Below are positions 47,930 through 58,184 of a stretch of DNA of 64,000 nt, piece by piece. Made by a program: the position numbers and the translations under genes. This DNA is from Pictodentalium vernedei (Eukaryota > Mollusca > Scaphopoda > Dentaliida > Dentaliidae). The stretch is from contig JAUFNR010000021.1 of assembly GCA_031216915.1 (NCBI GenBank), positions 62,001 through 126,000 of the forward strand. Reading direction: 5' to 3'. The notes under the pieces are model-generated. The model ran no database searches and was not told the DNA's origin. It saw only the letters and a list, made by a program, of their open reading frames with translations. The stretch's first letter is position 1, and each line of letters opens with the position of its first letter.

Positions 47930-48255
47930 TTGGGTTTAACGACACTTTCGACAGCCATGGGCAGCTTTTACGGGTGGAAGAAGCCGGAGTACCCGGAAAG
48001 AACCTCCGAGCAATGGCAACCAACTGTCTGATTCCCCAACGTACTAACTCCACAAAACAGGGTTAGCATTGGTTGAAGACAAGTGCACCAACGACGTGCA
48101 GTAGGCCTTAGTACACAACGTCACCGTGCTCCCACGTGGGCAGTTAGGATTAAGTGTCTTGCCAAAGGACATAACGCGGTTGCCATAGGTGGGATTCGAA
48201 CTGAGAACCTCTCGGCTTGTAGCCTGCATCTCTATCTACTGAGTCACCGCGCTCC
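47877..48255 (-). mobile_element. tRNA-derived SINE
   Basis: Minus-strand head GGAGCGCGGTGACTCAG. An A-box-like TGACTCAGTAGATAGAG lies at 48246-48230, and a B box GGTTCTCAGTTCGAATCCC at 48209-48191. The body follows, and the element ends GTCGTTAAACCCAATAAAT with an (AAAT)n tail (47877-47930). Box order and spacing fit a tRNA-like pol III promoter. The 3' end suggests mobilisation by a partner LINE with the same tail. Confidence 0.8.
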
Positions 48256-48257
48256 CT

Positions 48258-48517
48258 GCACATACAATTTTCAATTTGGTTTGTCAAAAAACATAAAAGT
48301 CACCAATCGTCCACCGAGTGAAACGAAAATGAAAAGTCGACTGAGTGATAGTTATACAAACATAAACATATGCATGAAACAATCAATCAAAAAAAGATTT
48401 ATGCATAAAAATGAAATTTCAGTGGACGAATCATCGCTTAATAGCATGAGTGAAAATGCGACCTATAGTATTATCGACTTTGGGTCTGAACGTGGTAAAA
48501 GAAAATTGGAAAATTAG
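48258..48517 (+). other. Unrecognised ORF tail after the SINE
   Basis: The reading contains PPSETKMKSRLSDSYTNI and a charged C-terminus (FGSERGKRKLEN). It is outside the SINE and on the same strand as the Polinton relic 0.8 kb downstream, so it might be a relic gene of that element. No motif was recognised. Confidence 0.2.
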
Positions 48518-48719
48518 TAGATAGTATTGATGTAGCTTTTTTGTTAAAACACAAGAATCACAAAACTTACAATTTGAGGTGAATATTTTTTTGAGGTGAA
48601 CTGATTAATTAACCCCGCCTCTAATAAGTAGTCCCCCTATTAATAGATTACATGACCTTAATTGACCTGGACAAATAGTGATTGCGTTACATAATCATAC
48701 ATAATTACTATTCATAATA

Positions 48720-48784
48720 ATTCATTCATTCATTCATTCATTCATTCATTCATTCATTCATTCATTCATTCATTCATTCATTCA
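48720..48784. repeat. (ATTC)n microsatellite
   Basis: About 16 ATTC units, followed by degenerate TTCATCCATT-type sequence to about 48910. Confidence 0.95.
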
Positions 48785-49290
48785 TCCTAATGAGTGGATG
48801 GGTGGTTGACTGAATAAACTGGAGTGTGCGCTGCATATTCGTAGTCATTTTTTTTTCTTCCATTTATTCATCCATCCATTATTTCATCCATTAATTTATT
48901 CGTTTATTCTTCACCAAAATTCCACAGATTATATGTAATATTGAGCTTAGCAGTCTTCCGAGAAATCGCATTGTAGTTGTCTGTATGTATTTAAATGACT
49001 CGTGCATATGATCTGATGCTATTTTTTTTTTCTCTCTCTATTCAGTTCGGTTTGGTGTTTACTGCTTTAAAGGTATAGAGCCGATTCCTGCTTATCTGCG
49101 CTAGATCTTCCATTCACCTCCGTGTGCATCGGCATCATCTGTATATTTAGTCCGATAAACTGTTTTATTTAGTCATGGGAATTGACATAGCGTCTTATCG
49201 TCGAGCGATAAGCATTTTTCGGTGTAGGCCAATTACGAAGGCGAAACGGGCCAATAGCCACAATTCGATGAATCTCCACAAGTGTAATCC

Positions 49291-49500
49291 TTCTTCTCTG
49301 ATATCAAGAAATGTAAAGACATCAAGAGAGGCGTGGTGAAAACAGACGTTACTTTTGAAGAGTATAAAGGTGATGTAAAGGTGATGTAAAGGTGATGAAA
49401 TCGATTAACTCGATTCAAAGTCACAATCACAACCTCCACACGGACATACTAAACAAAATATTCCTCTCGGCCGACGGTGATAAAAGGATAAATCAAAGGA
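49291..49500 (+). pseudogene. C-terminal remnant of Polinton protein-primed DNA polymerase B
   Basis: One frame gives KCKDIKRGVVKTDVTFEEYK (49306-49365). After an expansion of GTGATGTAAAG that disturbs the frame, the next gives SHNHNLHT and LSADGDKRI (to about 49490). These resemble the C-terminal end of Polinton polymerases, where a basic V-V/I-K segment, a T-F-x-x-Y segment and a final ALSADDDKR-type motif occur. The catalytic domains are outside and not seen. Recognition is by eye. Confidence 0.55.
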
Positions 49501-49639
49501 TGGAATACGTTAGCTCATGGACATTATTCCCAGAAACCTCGAGGGGAGTGTGCTATCACAATCGATATGCAAGTAGAAAGTTAATTAAAAAAGTTTGCTT
49601 TTTAAAAAAAAAATAATAATCAGATTAGTAAAAAAAATT

Positions 49640-50230
49640 AAAATAGATCCAAATTTAAAATTACGAACATATCCGTAGAAGGTGCCATTCTACCTAATAA
49701 ACCTCAGTCCAACATAGAGTTGAGAAAAGCTGTTTTATCTAGTAGCGATCCTCCACCAAACAAATGTGCCATTTTGAATCTGGACGATTCATTGAGTGAA
49801 GGCACACACTGGGTGGCGTGGTTCAAGAACAAAAACGACAATTATTATTTCGATTGCTTCGGGATCACACCTCCTGAAGAATTAACCCTTTACCCAACGA
49901 GGACGATATCAAAATTTATTATTTTAAATATCATTTGTTTTTCAATTTTTCTAAAAATTTCAACAAAACCATATCATGTGACCCCTCGTTGGAACGAGCT
50001 GGACGAGTTCGTTCCAACGAGGGGTCACATGATATGGTTTTGTTGAATTTTTTTGAAAAATAATATTTTTTCAACTGCTGAATTTGCATATTACGCAAGT
50101 GAATGCGGGCGATTCGTTGGGTAAAGAGCTAAAGACCTATTTGAAGTCGAATAGCATCAATTATAACACAGAACGAATACAATCCCCTAAACAAGTCATC
50201 TGTAGACACTTGTGTCTGTACGTTCTCTAG
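49640..50230 (+). pseudogene. Adenain/Ulp1-like cysteine protease remnant, interrupted
   Basis: The N-terminal part (49720-49890) has GTHWVAWF, with the probable catalytic His, and YYFDCFG followed by PPEEL, as in Polinton and adenovirus-type maturation proteases. The C-terminal part (about 50110-50230) has QSPKQVICRHLCLYVL, where the catalytic Cys region is expected (Cys followed by CLYxL). Between them sits extra AT-rich sequence with a 39-bp perfect inverted repeat. The protein is not functional as read. Confidence 0.65.
49959..50047. repeat. 39-bp perfect inverted repeat inside the protease remnant
   Basis: Arms 49959-49997 and 50009-50047 are exact reverse complements with an 11-nt loop. 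Imperfect pairing continues outward through A/T tracts. Such a long perfect palindrome should be unstable, so it is probably recent or under unusual maintenance. Confidence 0.95.
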
Positions 50231-50525
50231 AGATGGTCAATAGATGATCATTTTCAAGACATCCTGAATGATTTGCAGTAGACGCAGTATATATTATTAG
50301 GTGAAAAGGGAAAAAATATATATTATAAATAGTTAAATAACAAATAATTAAATAACAAATAATAAAAAATATCAGTCGATAAATTTGGAAGAAGTGAAAA
50401 TACTAACAATTCATCAAAAAAAGAGAAAGGTGAACTAACACGACGACGATGGTGGTGACGTTTCACTGAATAATATGGACGATCCCTTCGTCAGGAGGTT
50501 CGAACCGTGAAAAGAATCAGTGAAC

Positions 50526-51808
50526 ATGAATAATCAAAAACTTTACAATCTTCCCGAACCCATAGACCTTGCTGACGCGGTCACTAAAAAGTTTTCCGAC
50601 CAGAAGAATGCGGATTTTGAGAGACAAATGAAAGATAACTACGTAAATAAAAACATGATGGGCGATCTAGATTTGAAATCTAAACAAATAGTGAATCTAG
50701 CAGACCCCAAAGATTCGAACAACAGAGTCACGAAAAATTATGCCCACGATTCCCACAGACGTTTCAGTGAGTATCTTAGAGAATGCTAAGACCATGAATT
50801 CGGATTTGAATGCTAACCAACACAAACTATCGAACCTGCCACAGCCCACGCATCCGGGGGATGCACCACAAAACTATATGCGGATATATCCGAGAGAAAA
50901 ATAATCCACGCCAACAATGACAAAAACGAGCTGAATTGAATGCCAGATTTAATAAGATATCAATCTATCGAAAATTGATGAGAATGACTCAGAATCCATT
51001 GTCGTCAATAAAGTTTACGTGAAATCCATAATCGAAAAATCACAAACGCATCTCGAGAACCACGTAAACAACCTATATCTCAATAAAAAGGTGGGCGGGA
51101 CCATGGAGGCCGGCATCAATCTGAATGGTTATAATTTATTCGGACTCCATCCTCAACCTGATTTCAATACGCGTGCGTGCAGTCAGCAGGGAATACGTGA
51201 AAAGCATCACACTCCAGAAATCCGGCGATACCATGGAAGAAGATTTGGACATGGGTGTTTATCGAATCGCCAACACAGGTGATGAATTGAACGTGAATGG
51301 CAATCAAGTCACGAATATAGCAGACCCCATACACATGAACGTCGCCTGTAATCTGATAACGATATTGAAAAAGATAAAATTTGCTAGACAATTGATCACG
51401 GTGTGGGTCGAAGAGCACGGCTCTTTGGACTGCGACGAATCCGAGAGGTCTTTTGACAATGGTAGAAGTGGACCCCTGCACGGTCAAACGGGTTATCTCA
51501 TGCCCATAGAAGGGACAATCCTAAGAGCGTCACTGACTTCTAGCCCCATGTTGGATAAAGCAAATGTGTGTTTAGTAAAGAGTGGTGAAATATATCCTCC
51601 CTATTGCGTTGTGAAACCTTAAGGTCAGGCTTCCAGCACCACGATATTTTCCACTCCTTTGCAAGTGGAAATGGATGACAGAATTGATTTCAAGACCACC
51701 GAGTCCAATTCAAAAACTGCCACTTCCGTCGTGGCAATTTTAATTGAATCCGATCCGCAAAATACTTTAACATTGTATATCAAGGGAAGTAACTTTAACA
51801 TAAACTGA
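50526..51808 (+). pseudogene. Fibre-like protein with repeated NL-DP-D-VTK-Y motifs, Polinton-associated
   Basis: The start reads MNNQKLYNLPEPIDLADAVT. The motif recurs as IVNLADPKDSNNRVTKNY, YNLFGLHPQPDFNTR, YRIANTGD and VTNIADPIHMNVA, the pattern of collagen-like or tail-fibre shafts in phages and Polintons. A globular C-terminal domain ends at the TGA at 51806-51808 (KGSNFNIN). Frames change near 50790, 51130 and a stop lies at 51620. The role as receptor-binding or spike protein is inference from the repeat type. Confidence 0.5.
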
Positions 51809-51995
51809 ACAGAATGATGTGTGTAGAGTTATCTCGCTTCAGTTTTGAAATCGAGAATGATTGAAAAGAAAGATTTATTTATTCAATAAATAACAGAAAA
51901 AAATATTATAATAAAAAAAAATAATTAATAAAAAAAATACATATAATACTTTAAAAAAATACATATAATAAAAAAAGAAAACAAATCGATGGAAA

Positions 51996-52264
51996 ATGTC
52001 ATTTCTAAAAATCAAATACCCCAAGAAAAGGGAAGAGTTGGTCCATGAATTTCTCGAATCGAAGAAAAGCATTCAAGAAAGCGAAATGATTTGAAGAATG
52101 GGCGATATCAAACTAAAACGTGAAAAAACAAATTGTTCAAACCTGTGATGGAAATGCAGGAACAAATGAAGAAGGAAATCACGAAAGAATTGAAGCCGCT
52201 TAAGTCGACGACTCCTAGTGTATGGTCGCCGAGGAAGTCTGATTATCCTGGAAGGATTCATTAG
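51996..52264 (+). pseudogene. Small conserved Polinton protein remnant
   Basis: Reads SFLKIKYPKKREELVHEFL, then, after frame changes, RMGDIKLKRE and KPVMEMQEQMKKEITKELK up to TAG at 52262-52264. A small charged, helical protein with PKKRxxLVxEFL and KPVxxMQ segments is a common companion in invertebrate Polintons. Its function is unknown. Confidence 0.45.
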
Positions 52265-52403
52265 GTTTAGAAACAAGTTTATCGCATCATCATCATCATA
52301 GCAGGAGGCTCGGTATAATTTTGATGGCTGACTTTAATGGAGGCATAGGTGATAATGAAGAAGGCACAGAGGGCGGGGACAAGAAAATCAACAGGAATGG
52401 AAG

Positions 52404-52556
52404 GATTGATTGATTGATTTTATTCAGTAATACAACATGTATACAGTTAATAACAAAAATATACATATAGGTAGCATACTTCAGAACTACATGATTGCAC
52501 CACTGGGGGATGGCGTAGCCACTAGTTGCTGTCTTCCCGCCATTCCCGTTTAAAAA
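52404..52556 (-). mobile_element. 5'-truncated LINE 3' end
   Basis: On the minus strand it ends TTACTGAATAAAATCAATCAATC, an A+T tail with (AATC)n typical of a LINE 3' end. Only about 150 bp are recognisable. It truncates the Polinton relic. Confidence 0.5.
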
Positions 52557-52688
52557 AAATGAAGAAGAAAAAGGAGAAAAAGCAGAGAAAAGAAGAGAAG
52601 AGAAAAATGAAAGAAGAGAAATGAATACGAGAAGCAACGTGACAATCGAGGCAATCCTGACAACAGCGTGTTCGAACGAAATGATTTT

Positions 52689-52711
52689 GCGCGCCGAAGG
52701 CGCGCAGGGAC
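52689..52711. repeat. GCGCGCC-GAA-GGCGCGC hairpin plus AGGGAC
   Basis: Perfect 7-bp GC stem with a GAA loop. The same 23-bp module occurs inverted at 26642-26664 and 34494-34516 with one change, so it belongs to a dispersed element. Confidence 0.7.
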
Positions 52712-53740
52712 GGTATGGGGAACAAGCCCCTTTCGACCCTCGGTAACTATATATGATTGGCTGTCACGTGTCTAGGCGTGTTGAAGGAGGAAAAGGTTCC
52801 GGTACTCGGCAGGTATCTCCTGTTGCGGCGTGGCGATCTCGTTGACTGATGTCGGTTGAGCCCTCGGGTGAGGACCAGTGTGGGAGGTTGGGTCCTCTCA
52901 CAAAGGTACTACCTCTCCCCGAGGGTGCAGTCGATCTAGATTTTCGGGCAAGTATAGTCTGCCACTTCGGAGATAATTTGAAGTGAAGGCCATCACTGGC
53001 AAGTATAATCTGCCTCAGGCTGTCTCTGTTTGATAGGATGTCTTTGAAGGAAACAACAACGACCCCTTTCGGGGACCACCAAGAAGAAGACCCGAACTTC
53101 CCTGGTTCGGGGGCAGGCCTGCATTGTAATCCTAATGGGTTGGGACAAAAGGATGCGCAATGCGCTTACAAATAGGGGCAGAGGCGGGACGCAGGACCAA
53201 CGCTCGCCTCCCTTAAAGTGGTCGACCACTTTTAGGGATGGAGTGGAGGATGTTCAGGAACCATGGGGTTTACCGTTTCTATAACGGTTGGACTTTTCAT
53301 AGCGGTTATTGGGGTGCTGGTCAAAAAGCATCTTCTGTGTACCTGCTTAAAAGAAGAAGGCAGAATTAGTTTTCATTAGAATATGTAAAAAATAAAAAGA
53401 TGAAAGTAGCTCATTATGTTTTAATTGTGATCACAGTTAAGCTGTTAATCTGCCTGTTAGATCACCTACATAGGGTGATAGTGAGTTTGTAGCGGGATTG
53501 TAACAGGTTTAGACACTAAACCACACCCGAGGGTGTTTCTGTTATGCCCTTCGCTGGTTTCGACCATATTTAGATTAGTTTGAGTTTATTTAGGATCACG
53601 ATTAAACACTGCAAATTCCACCTCCAGCCGGGGAGGCCCAGCCCACACAAAACGCTCTCGCCTGGTATCGCGAGCGTCCCGTGTGGGCCGAGCCCCCCCC
53701 CCCCCCACCCCCCCCCCCCCCCCCCCCGAGATCAACAGTA
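52712..53740. other. Non-coding, moderately GC-rich stretch
   Basis: No gene is recognised. GGCAAGTATA(G/A)TCTGCC is repeated at 52947-52963 and 52998-53014. A hairpin from GCCCACAC...ACGCTC and GAGCGT...GTGTGGGC spans 53641-53688. A C run with one interruption fills 53692-53727. Confidence 0.5.
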
Positions 53741-54106
53741 TCCAATCGTGATGTAATTTTAGTTGAGTCGGTGAAGGCAGCCCTTTCTGGTAGAAGGCTA
53801 CAATTAAGCTGTTTTTCTGCCTGTTTATTCACCTTCTCGTTCCATATTTATTTAGTTTTTTAACAATATTTAATCCTGATGTAATTTTAGTTAAGTCGGT
53901 GAAGGCAGCCCTTTCTGGTTGAAGGCCACAGTTAAGCTGTTTTCTGCCTGTTTATTCACCTTCTCGTTCCATATTTATTTAGTTTTTTAACAATATTTAA
54001 TCCTGATGTAATTTTAGTTGAGTCGGTGAAGGCAGCCCTTTCTGGTAGAAGGCCACAGTTAAGCTGTTTTTCTGCCTGTTTGTTCACCTTCTAATTCCCT
54101 ATTTAT
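53741..54106. repeat. ~130-bp satellite, left part (about 2.8 units)
   Basis: ATGTAATTTTAG starts units at 53741, 53879 and 54006 (spacings 138 and 127). Each unit has GGTGAAGGCAG and, inverted near its end, CTGCC...TTCACC, so a monomer can fold. The last unit is cut after CCCTATTTAT by the Ngaro element. Confidence 0.9.
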
Positions 54107-54322
54107 ATCAGAAAATGCTGGGAAAATAACCACAAAATAATACAGACTATTTTTAATTTTCCTTTTGATGTTTTACAACCCATGTGGCGAAACATTTTGA
54201 CCACGACCTTATCTACATATATAAACATGAAGCATTAAACAAGCATTTATGGAACATTGGACCCTGTGAAAATCAGCGGCCCAAATAATAGTCATTTAGT
54301 ATACGTGTTCGCCTAATCCGCC
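54107..54322 (-). repeat. Ngaro split direct repeat B2
   Basis: Starts ATCAGAAAATGCTGG and ends GCCTAATCCGCC. It matches 54733-54946 except for a few bases (CTGGGAAA/CTGGAAAA, TATACGTG/TACGTG). Confidence 0.9.
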
Positions 54323-54497
54323 TGTAGAGGAAGGTCGCGTCGGTAGTCGTCTCTGATATCAACATGACACTTCACATGCACATCATACTGTGAGAAGAAA
54401 GACACCTCAAATCACAAACATCATTAGTCTGGCACAAGCTGAAAAACAAACAAAAAACCCGCAGCAGAAAAAGTCTAAACAGGGAGAGGGGGGTGGG

Positions 54498-54732
54498 AAA
54501 TGATGATTTAAATTCACTGTCATTGCCCAGTAAAACAACATGTTGATGAATTGTTTCAGCAAAACAAATTCCCACCGTTCCGAAATTCTATGAAAAGTAG
54601 GAATGAAAGCGTTGCATATAAAGGGAAGTAACCTAAAATTGTTACCCGCTAACGGAACTGCCAATCAGATACACAAAGTTCGCATTCCGTGATATAACGT
54701 GGGTTTATGGTTTAATACATAAACCCTATTAT
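54498..54732 (-). repeat. Ngaro split direct repeat A2
   Basis: AAATGATGATTTAAATTCACTG to AAACCCTATTAT. It matches A1 (60228-60463) with few differences, and B1 joins it directly. Confidence 0.9.
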
Positions 54733-54946
54733 ATCAGAAAATGCTGGAAAAATAACCACAAAATAATACTGACTATTTTTAATTTTCCTTTTGATGTTTT
54801 ACAACCCATGTGGCGAAACATTTTGACCACGACCTTATCTACATATATAAACATGAAGCATTAAACAAGCATTTATGGAACATTGGACCCTGTGAAAATC
54901 AGCGGCCCAAATAATAGTCATTTAGTACGTGTTCGCCTAATCCGCC
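54733..54946 (-). repeat. Ngaro split direct repeat B1
   Basis: Second copy of the B repeat, between A2 and the ORFs, as expected for Ngaro. Confidence 0.9.
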
Positions 54947-55095
54947 ACAAGATCAGTCAGACTGATCTCCGCCACAAAAGTGGAGGGGCGAACACCAACC
55001 ACTAAGGCCGCAGTCAAAATGAACAAAATAACCACTAACGCAACGCTATCACCTACCCCCACCCAGACAAGGTACCCGAAATTCAGTAACAATGT

Positions 55096-55710
55096 TCACA
55101 AAAATACTCGGGCCAAAAAGTTGGCAATGTCTGATAAAAATGAGGCGTTACCCCGTTCCGACAGATGTACCCCGTCCGAACAAAAATACATGTGATCCAA
55201 AGTTATGCCAGGATGCTTCAAATACGCCCCGCCCGAAGCAATGACAAATTTGGCAACAGCTGAGTTAACGCGGACACGAGCCTGATTCAGTTTCCGAGAA
55301 GCCCTGCCAGACATATCTGACCGCCACGAAAACCTCGGTAACATTTGCGACCAAACCAACACGGTCGAAGGCAAAATAGTTTGCAACTCGAACACAATAG
55401 ATTGCAATAGCTTTCTCAGATCCCAGGCAGGAATGTAACCAATGTCGTTGGCACCTACATGAATTACGAGAAACTTTGGTGCATTTTCATAACGAAGAAG
55501 TTGCCGAATTTTAGGCACCAGTTGCCTGCAAGCCATACCACGTTGCCCCTGCCACCATATGGACACCCCCTTTGTGCGCAAGTTCAAATGTATACCTGAT
55601 GGATTACTTCTGGCCGAAATGAAGGCGTACTTGATAATGGAGGAGCCAACAATCCAAACGTGTGTCTTGACATCTGTAATGGGATAACATATTTTAGGAA
55701 TTAAAACGAT
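55096..55710 (-). CDS. Ngaro SGNH/GDSL hydrolase domain
   Basis: On the minus strand the frame is open directly after the recombinase stop at 55713-55711 and ends at 55096. Block I is HVWIVGSSII, block III HVGANDIG and block V SDGVHLSERG, with the Asp-x-x-His dyad. SGNH hydrolases are established as an accessory domain of Ngaro elements; the substrate is unknown. No ATG precedes block I. Expression must rely on readthrough of the TAA, splicing (CCCATTACAG could be an acceptor) or a non-AUG start. The domain itself has no frameshift. Confidence 0.85.
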   Translation of the reverse strand: MVLIPKICYPITDVKTHVWIVGSSIIKYAFISARSNPSGIHLNLRTKGVSIWWQGQRGMACRQLVPKIRQLLRYENAPKFLVIHVGANDIGYIPAWDLRKLLQSIVFELQTILPSTVLVWSQMLPRFSWRSDMSGRASRKLNQARVRVNSAVAKFVIASGGAYLKHPGITLDHMYFCSDGVHLSERGNASFLSDIANFLARVFL

Positions 55711-56707
55711 TTAACGTCGTACCAATAAACTTGAAGGTATTCGAATGTACTGTTTTGACACGTTAGAAGACCACCGGCCAAGGTTTTTAATTTTCTCATC
55801 AGATATATGCCCACCAAACTAGCAGTGGTCGCCGCTCCAATCCTGAAGGAATGAGATTTGAAAACATTTTCATTTAAACCAATATGCCCAACTGCCTTAC
55901 TTAAAACTGCTGAAAATTGAAAGCGAGTCAGTGGTTTACCTCCAAAATGACAGAACAATGGTCCCGGCAGTTGTGGACGCACAGAGAGATACGATTTCAT
56001 CGTTTTGAACGGACAAATCGGCGAAGAAGTTGCCTGAATAACAAGAAGTTGACCCTTGCAACACTGATCCGTTTTAGAATGTGTCAAACATAAACTGAAT
56101 TTGGATCCGTCATCGTGCAGTACGATATCGTTGATGGTCAGAACATGACCACCTGGCACCGTGGGGTTTGTCGCTACTTCACCAACCCTCAAAAAACCAA
56201 AAATGCAATAGAAAAGGCTGCTGCAAATAATTTGTTTTCAAACGTAGAATTGCAAATAAAAGGCAACGCGGAAATCAGTTTCTGTAAAATATCAAATGTA
56301 ATGGGTAAACGACTATCTTTAGTACTTTTCAATCTATTTAACCCTTCCAACATTTTTGAGACTACGAAGCATTTTGTCGTATCATGAACATTAAGTATTT
56401 TACACTGGTAAGCCACGGAAGCAACGTAAAGACGAATCGTTTGTGCTGCTTTGCCTTCCAAAGACATGTGAGCAATAAACTTTGTTAGGTGATTTACTGG
56501 AGGTGGCCAGATAATACCTATCTTGTAAGCCTGCAGAAAAGTTTGGAACGCCGTAAGACCTCTATTGTATGCAATATGCGTGTTCGCTGCCATCGAAGCC
56601 TGGACTAATCTCTCTCGCTCACCTTCAAGAGTAGCTGCTGGAAAGACTGTGGTACGGGCGTGGAAATCTGGTCCGCGTCTGGTGCAAGGAGTCGAAATCG
56701 GTGCCAA
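55711..56707 (-). pseudogene. Ngaro tyrosine recombinase, two small frameshifts
   Basis: The N-terminal SAM-like core-binding part is in 56707-56189 (MAPISTPCTRRG; NTHIAYNRGL; QTIRLYVASVAY). The catalytic part follows: RVGE with the first Arg, HSKTD, HSFRIGAAT as the HxxR box, and KQYIR with the likely nucleophilic Tyr. A missing T in the T run near 56190 and an extra TA near 55803 break the frame. It stops at TAA 55713-55711. It would integrate circular cDNA by site-specific recombination. Function is lost unless the breaks are assembly errors. Confidence 0.85.
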
Positions 56708-58171
56708 TCCTTCCTCGAAATAGAATCAGAAATCTGATTATGAAAACCAGGAATATGCTTAGATTTAAAACTGATATGCTTTTGCATGCAAATGAGGACT
56801 AAATGACGAACAAGGACCATAACAGACTGAGATTTACAGGTTTTCTTATTCAAAACTGTCACTAATGCTTTATTGTCGGTATAAAACAATATCTTTTTAT
56901 TTGATCACCCCAAATGGTTATCCCTAAAACTATGGGAACAAGCTCCAAAAAGTAATGTCTCTTAAAAGTGACGAATCAGCCCAGGTTGGTGGCCATCCCC
57001 AAAATGCCCAATGTTTTCCAAAGCAACACCCACAACCAAGGGACGCACTGCCCGCGCTGTCGGTAAATAATTCAAGTACTGCATTGGTCGACCAAGTGCT
57101 GTCAGGAAAATAGCAAGTGCCATTAAATGTTTCTAAAAAATAAAGCCACATATGTAAGTCCTCGCGCATACCGCGATTAATACGAACAAAATGATGAGGT
57201 CGTTTTGCCCCTTTCATGGCATCATAAAATCTCCTATTAAAAGCACGGCCGATCAGTATCATACGGGTACAAAAATTCAGAAGCCCTACTAACCACTGTA
57301 GTCGCTTCAAAGTGACGGATTTTCGAGCCAAAACACCAGCTAACAACTCACGTAATTCGTTGATTTTAGAGCAGGGTATGCGGATCTCCATTGACAAAGT
57401 ATCAATTTCCAAACCTAAATATGTTAGCTTACACGAGGGGCCCGAAGTTTTTTCAGATGCAAGCGGAACACCGAGCCGAGAACACACAGTTTCAAAAGAT
57501 CGCATCCCGGTAACACAATCATTTGTATCAACCGCACCGGCAAAAAGAAAATCATCAAGATAATGTTTTACCCAGTCCAACCCACTCTCGCGCTTCACAG
57601 CCCATTCTAAAAAGCAGGCAAAAGATTCAAACAAAGAGCAAGAAATTTTACACCCCATTGGCAAGCATTTATCAACGAAATAACTATCGTCCACCTTGTA
57701 ACCCAGTAAATTAAAATCCTGAGAGTGAATCGGCAGAAGTCTAAAGGCTGATTTGACGTCCATTTTTCCAAGAAGGGTTCCCCTCCCCAGACAAGCGATC
57801 ATACTGGTCACAGAATCAAACGTTGAATATTGCACAGAGCAAATGTCGTCATCAATAAAATCATTTACACTGGAGTTCTCAGGGTAGGAAAGATGTGTGA
57901 TTAATCGGAAACTTCCATCTGATTTTGGGACTAGGCCCAATGGCGATATTCGCAAATTATCAAAAGGTAGAGCAGAGAAAGGCCCAGAAATTCGTCCCAA
58001 TTCAATTTCTTCGAACAATTTGCTTAGTAGGTCATTTTTATGATCGGAAGCAGATTTAAGATTCCGACTGGAGAAAAATACTCGGGGGCCCTTGTAATGT
58101 AATTTAAATCCCCCCGAAAATCCAGCAAGGAGCTGATCAGCTGCACTTTTATTTGGATAATCCACCAACAA
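56605..58171 (-). pseudogene. Ngaro reverse transcriptase - RNase H, one frameshift
   Basis: RT occupies 58171-56930 (413 codons): SPLGLVPKSDGSFRLITHLS, LLGKMDVKSAFRLLPI with the first catalytic Asp, CLPMGCKIS, and YLDD (57562-57551). RNase H begins with ELFTDSAGS and continues after a frame change near 56935 with LFYTDNKALV and FHNQISDSISR (to 56605). The 3' end overlaps the recombinase reading by about 100 nt in another frame. Sequence style is clearly DIRS/Ngaro, not LTR or LINE. Confidence 0.88.
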
Positions 58172-58184
58172 ATCTCACAAAACA

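Larger units (their letters stand above)
49291..52264 (+). mobile_element. Decayed Polinton/Maverick (adintovirus-like) relic
   Basis: Four gene remnants lie in one direction: DNA polymerase C-terminus, adenain-like protease, a fibre-like protein and a small conserved protein. The combination fits Polintons. No capsid, integrase or ATPase sequence and no terminal inverted repeats were seen, so this is a partial, inactive relic. The right side is cut by a minus-strand LINE 3' end at 52404. Confidence 0.65.

Noticed and set aside
48170-48255. tRNA gene on the minus strand
   Set aside because: A and B boxes are present but no cloverleaf with a proper anticodon arm and acceptor stem can be drawn, and it continues into a SINE body with an (AAAT)n tail.
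52940-53020. Possible snRNA or spliced-leader-like repeats (GGCAAGTATA-TCTGCC)
   Set aside because: No Sm site, donor site or recognised snRNA box; only two short direct repeats.
53602-53863. ORFs on both strands with poly-Gly or poly-Pro
   Set aside because: They are translations of the C run at 53692-53727 and adjacent satellite.
56115-57714. Plus-strand ORFs inside the Ngaro element
   Set aside because: They are antisense shadows of the recombinase and RT genes.
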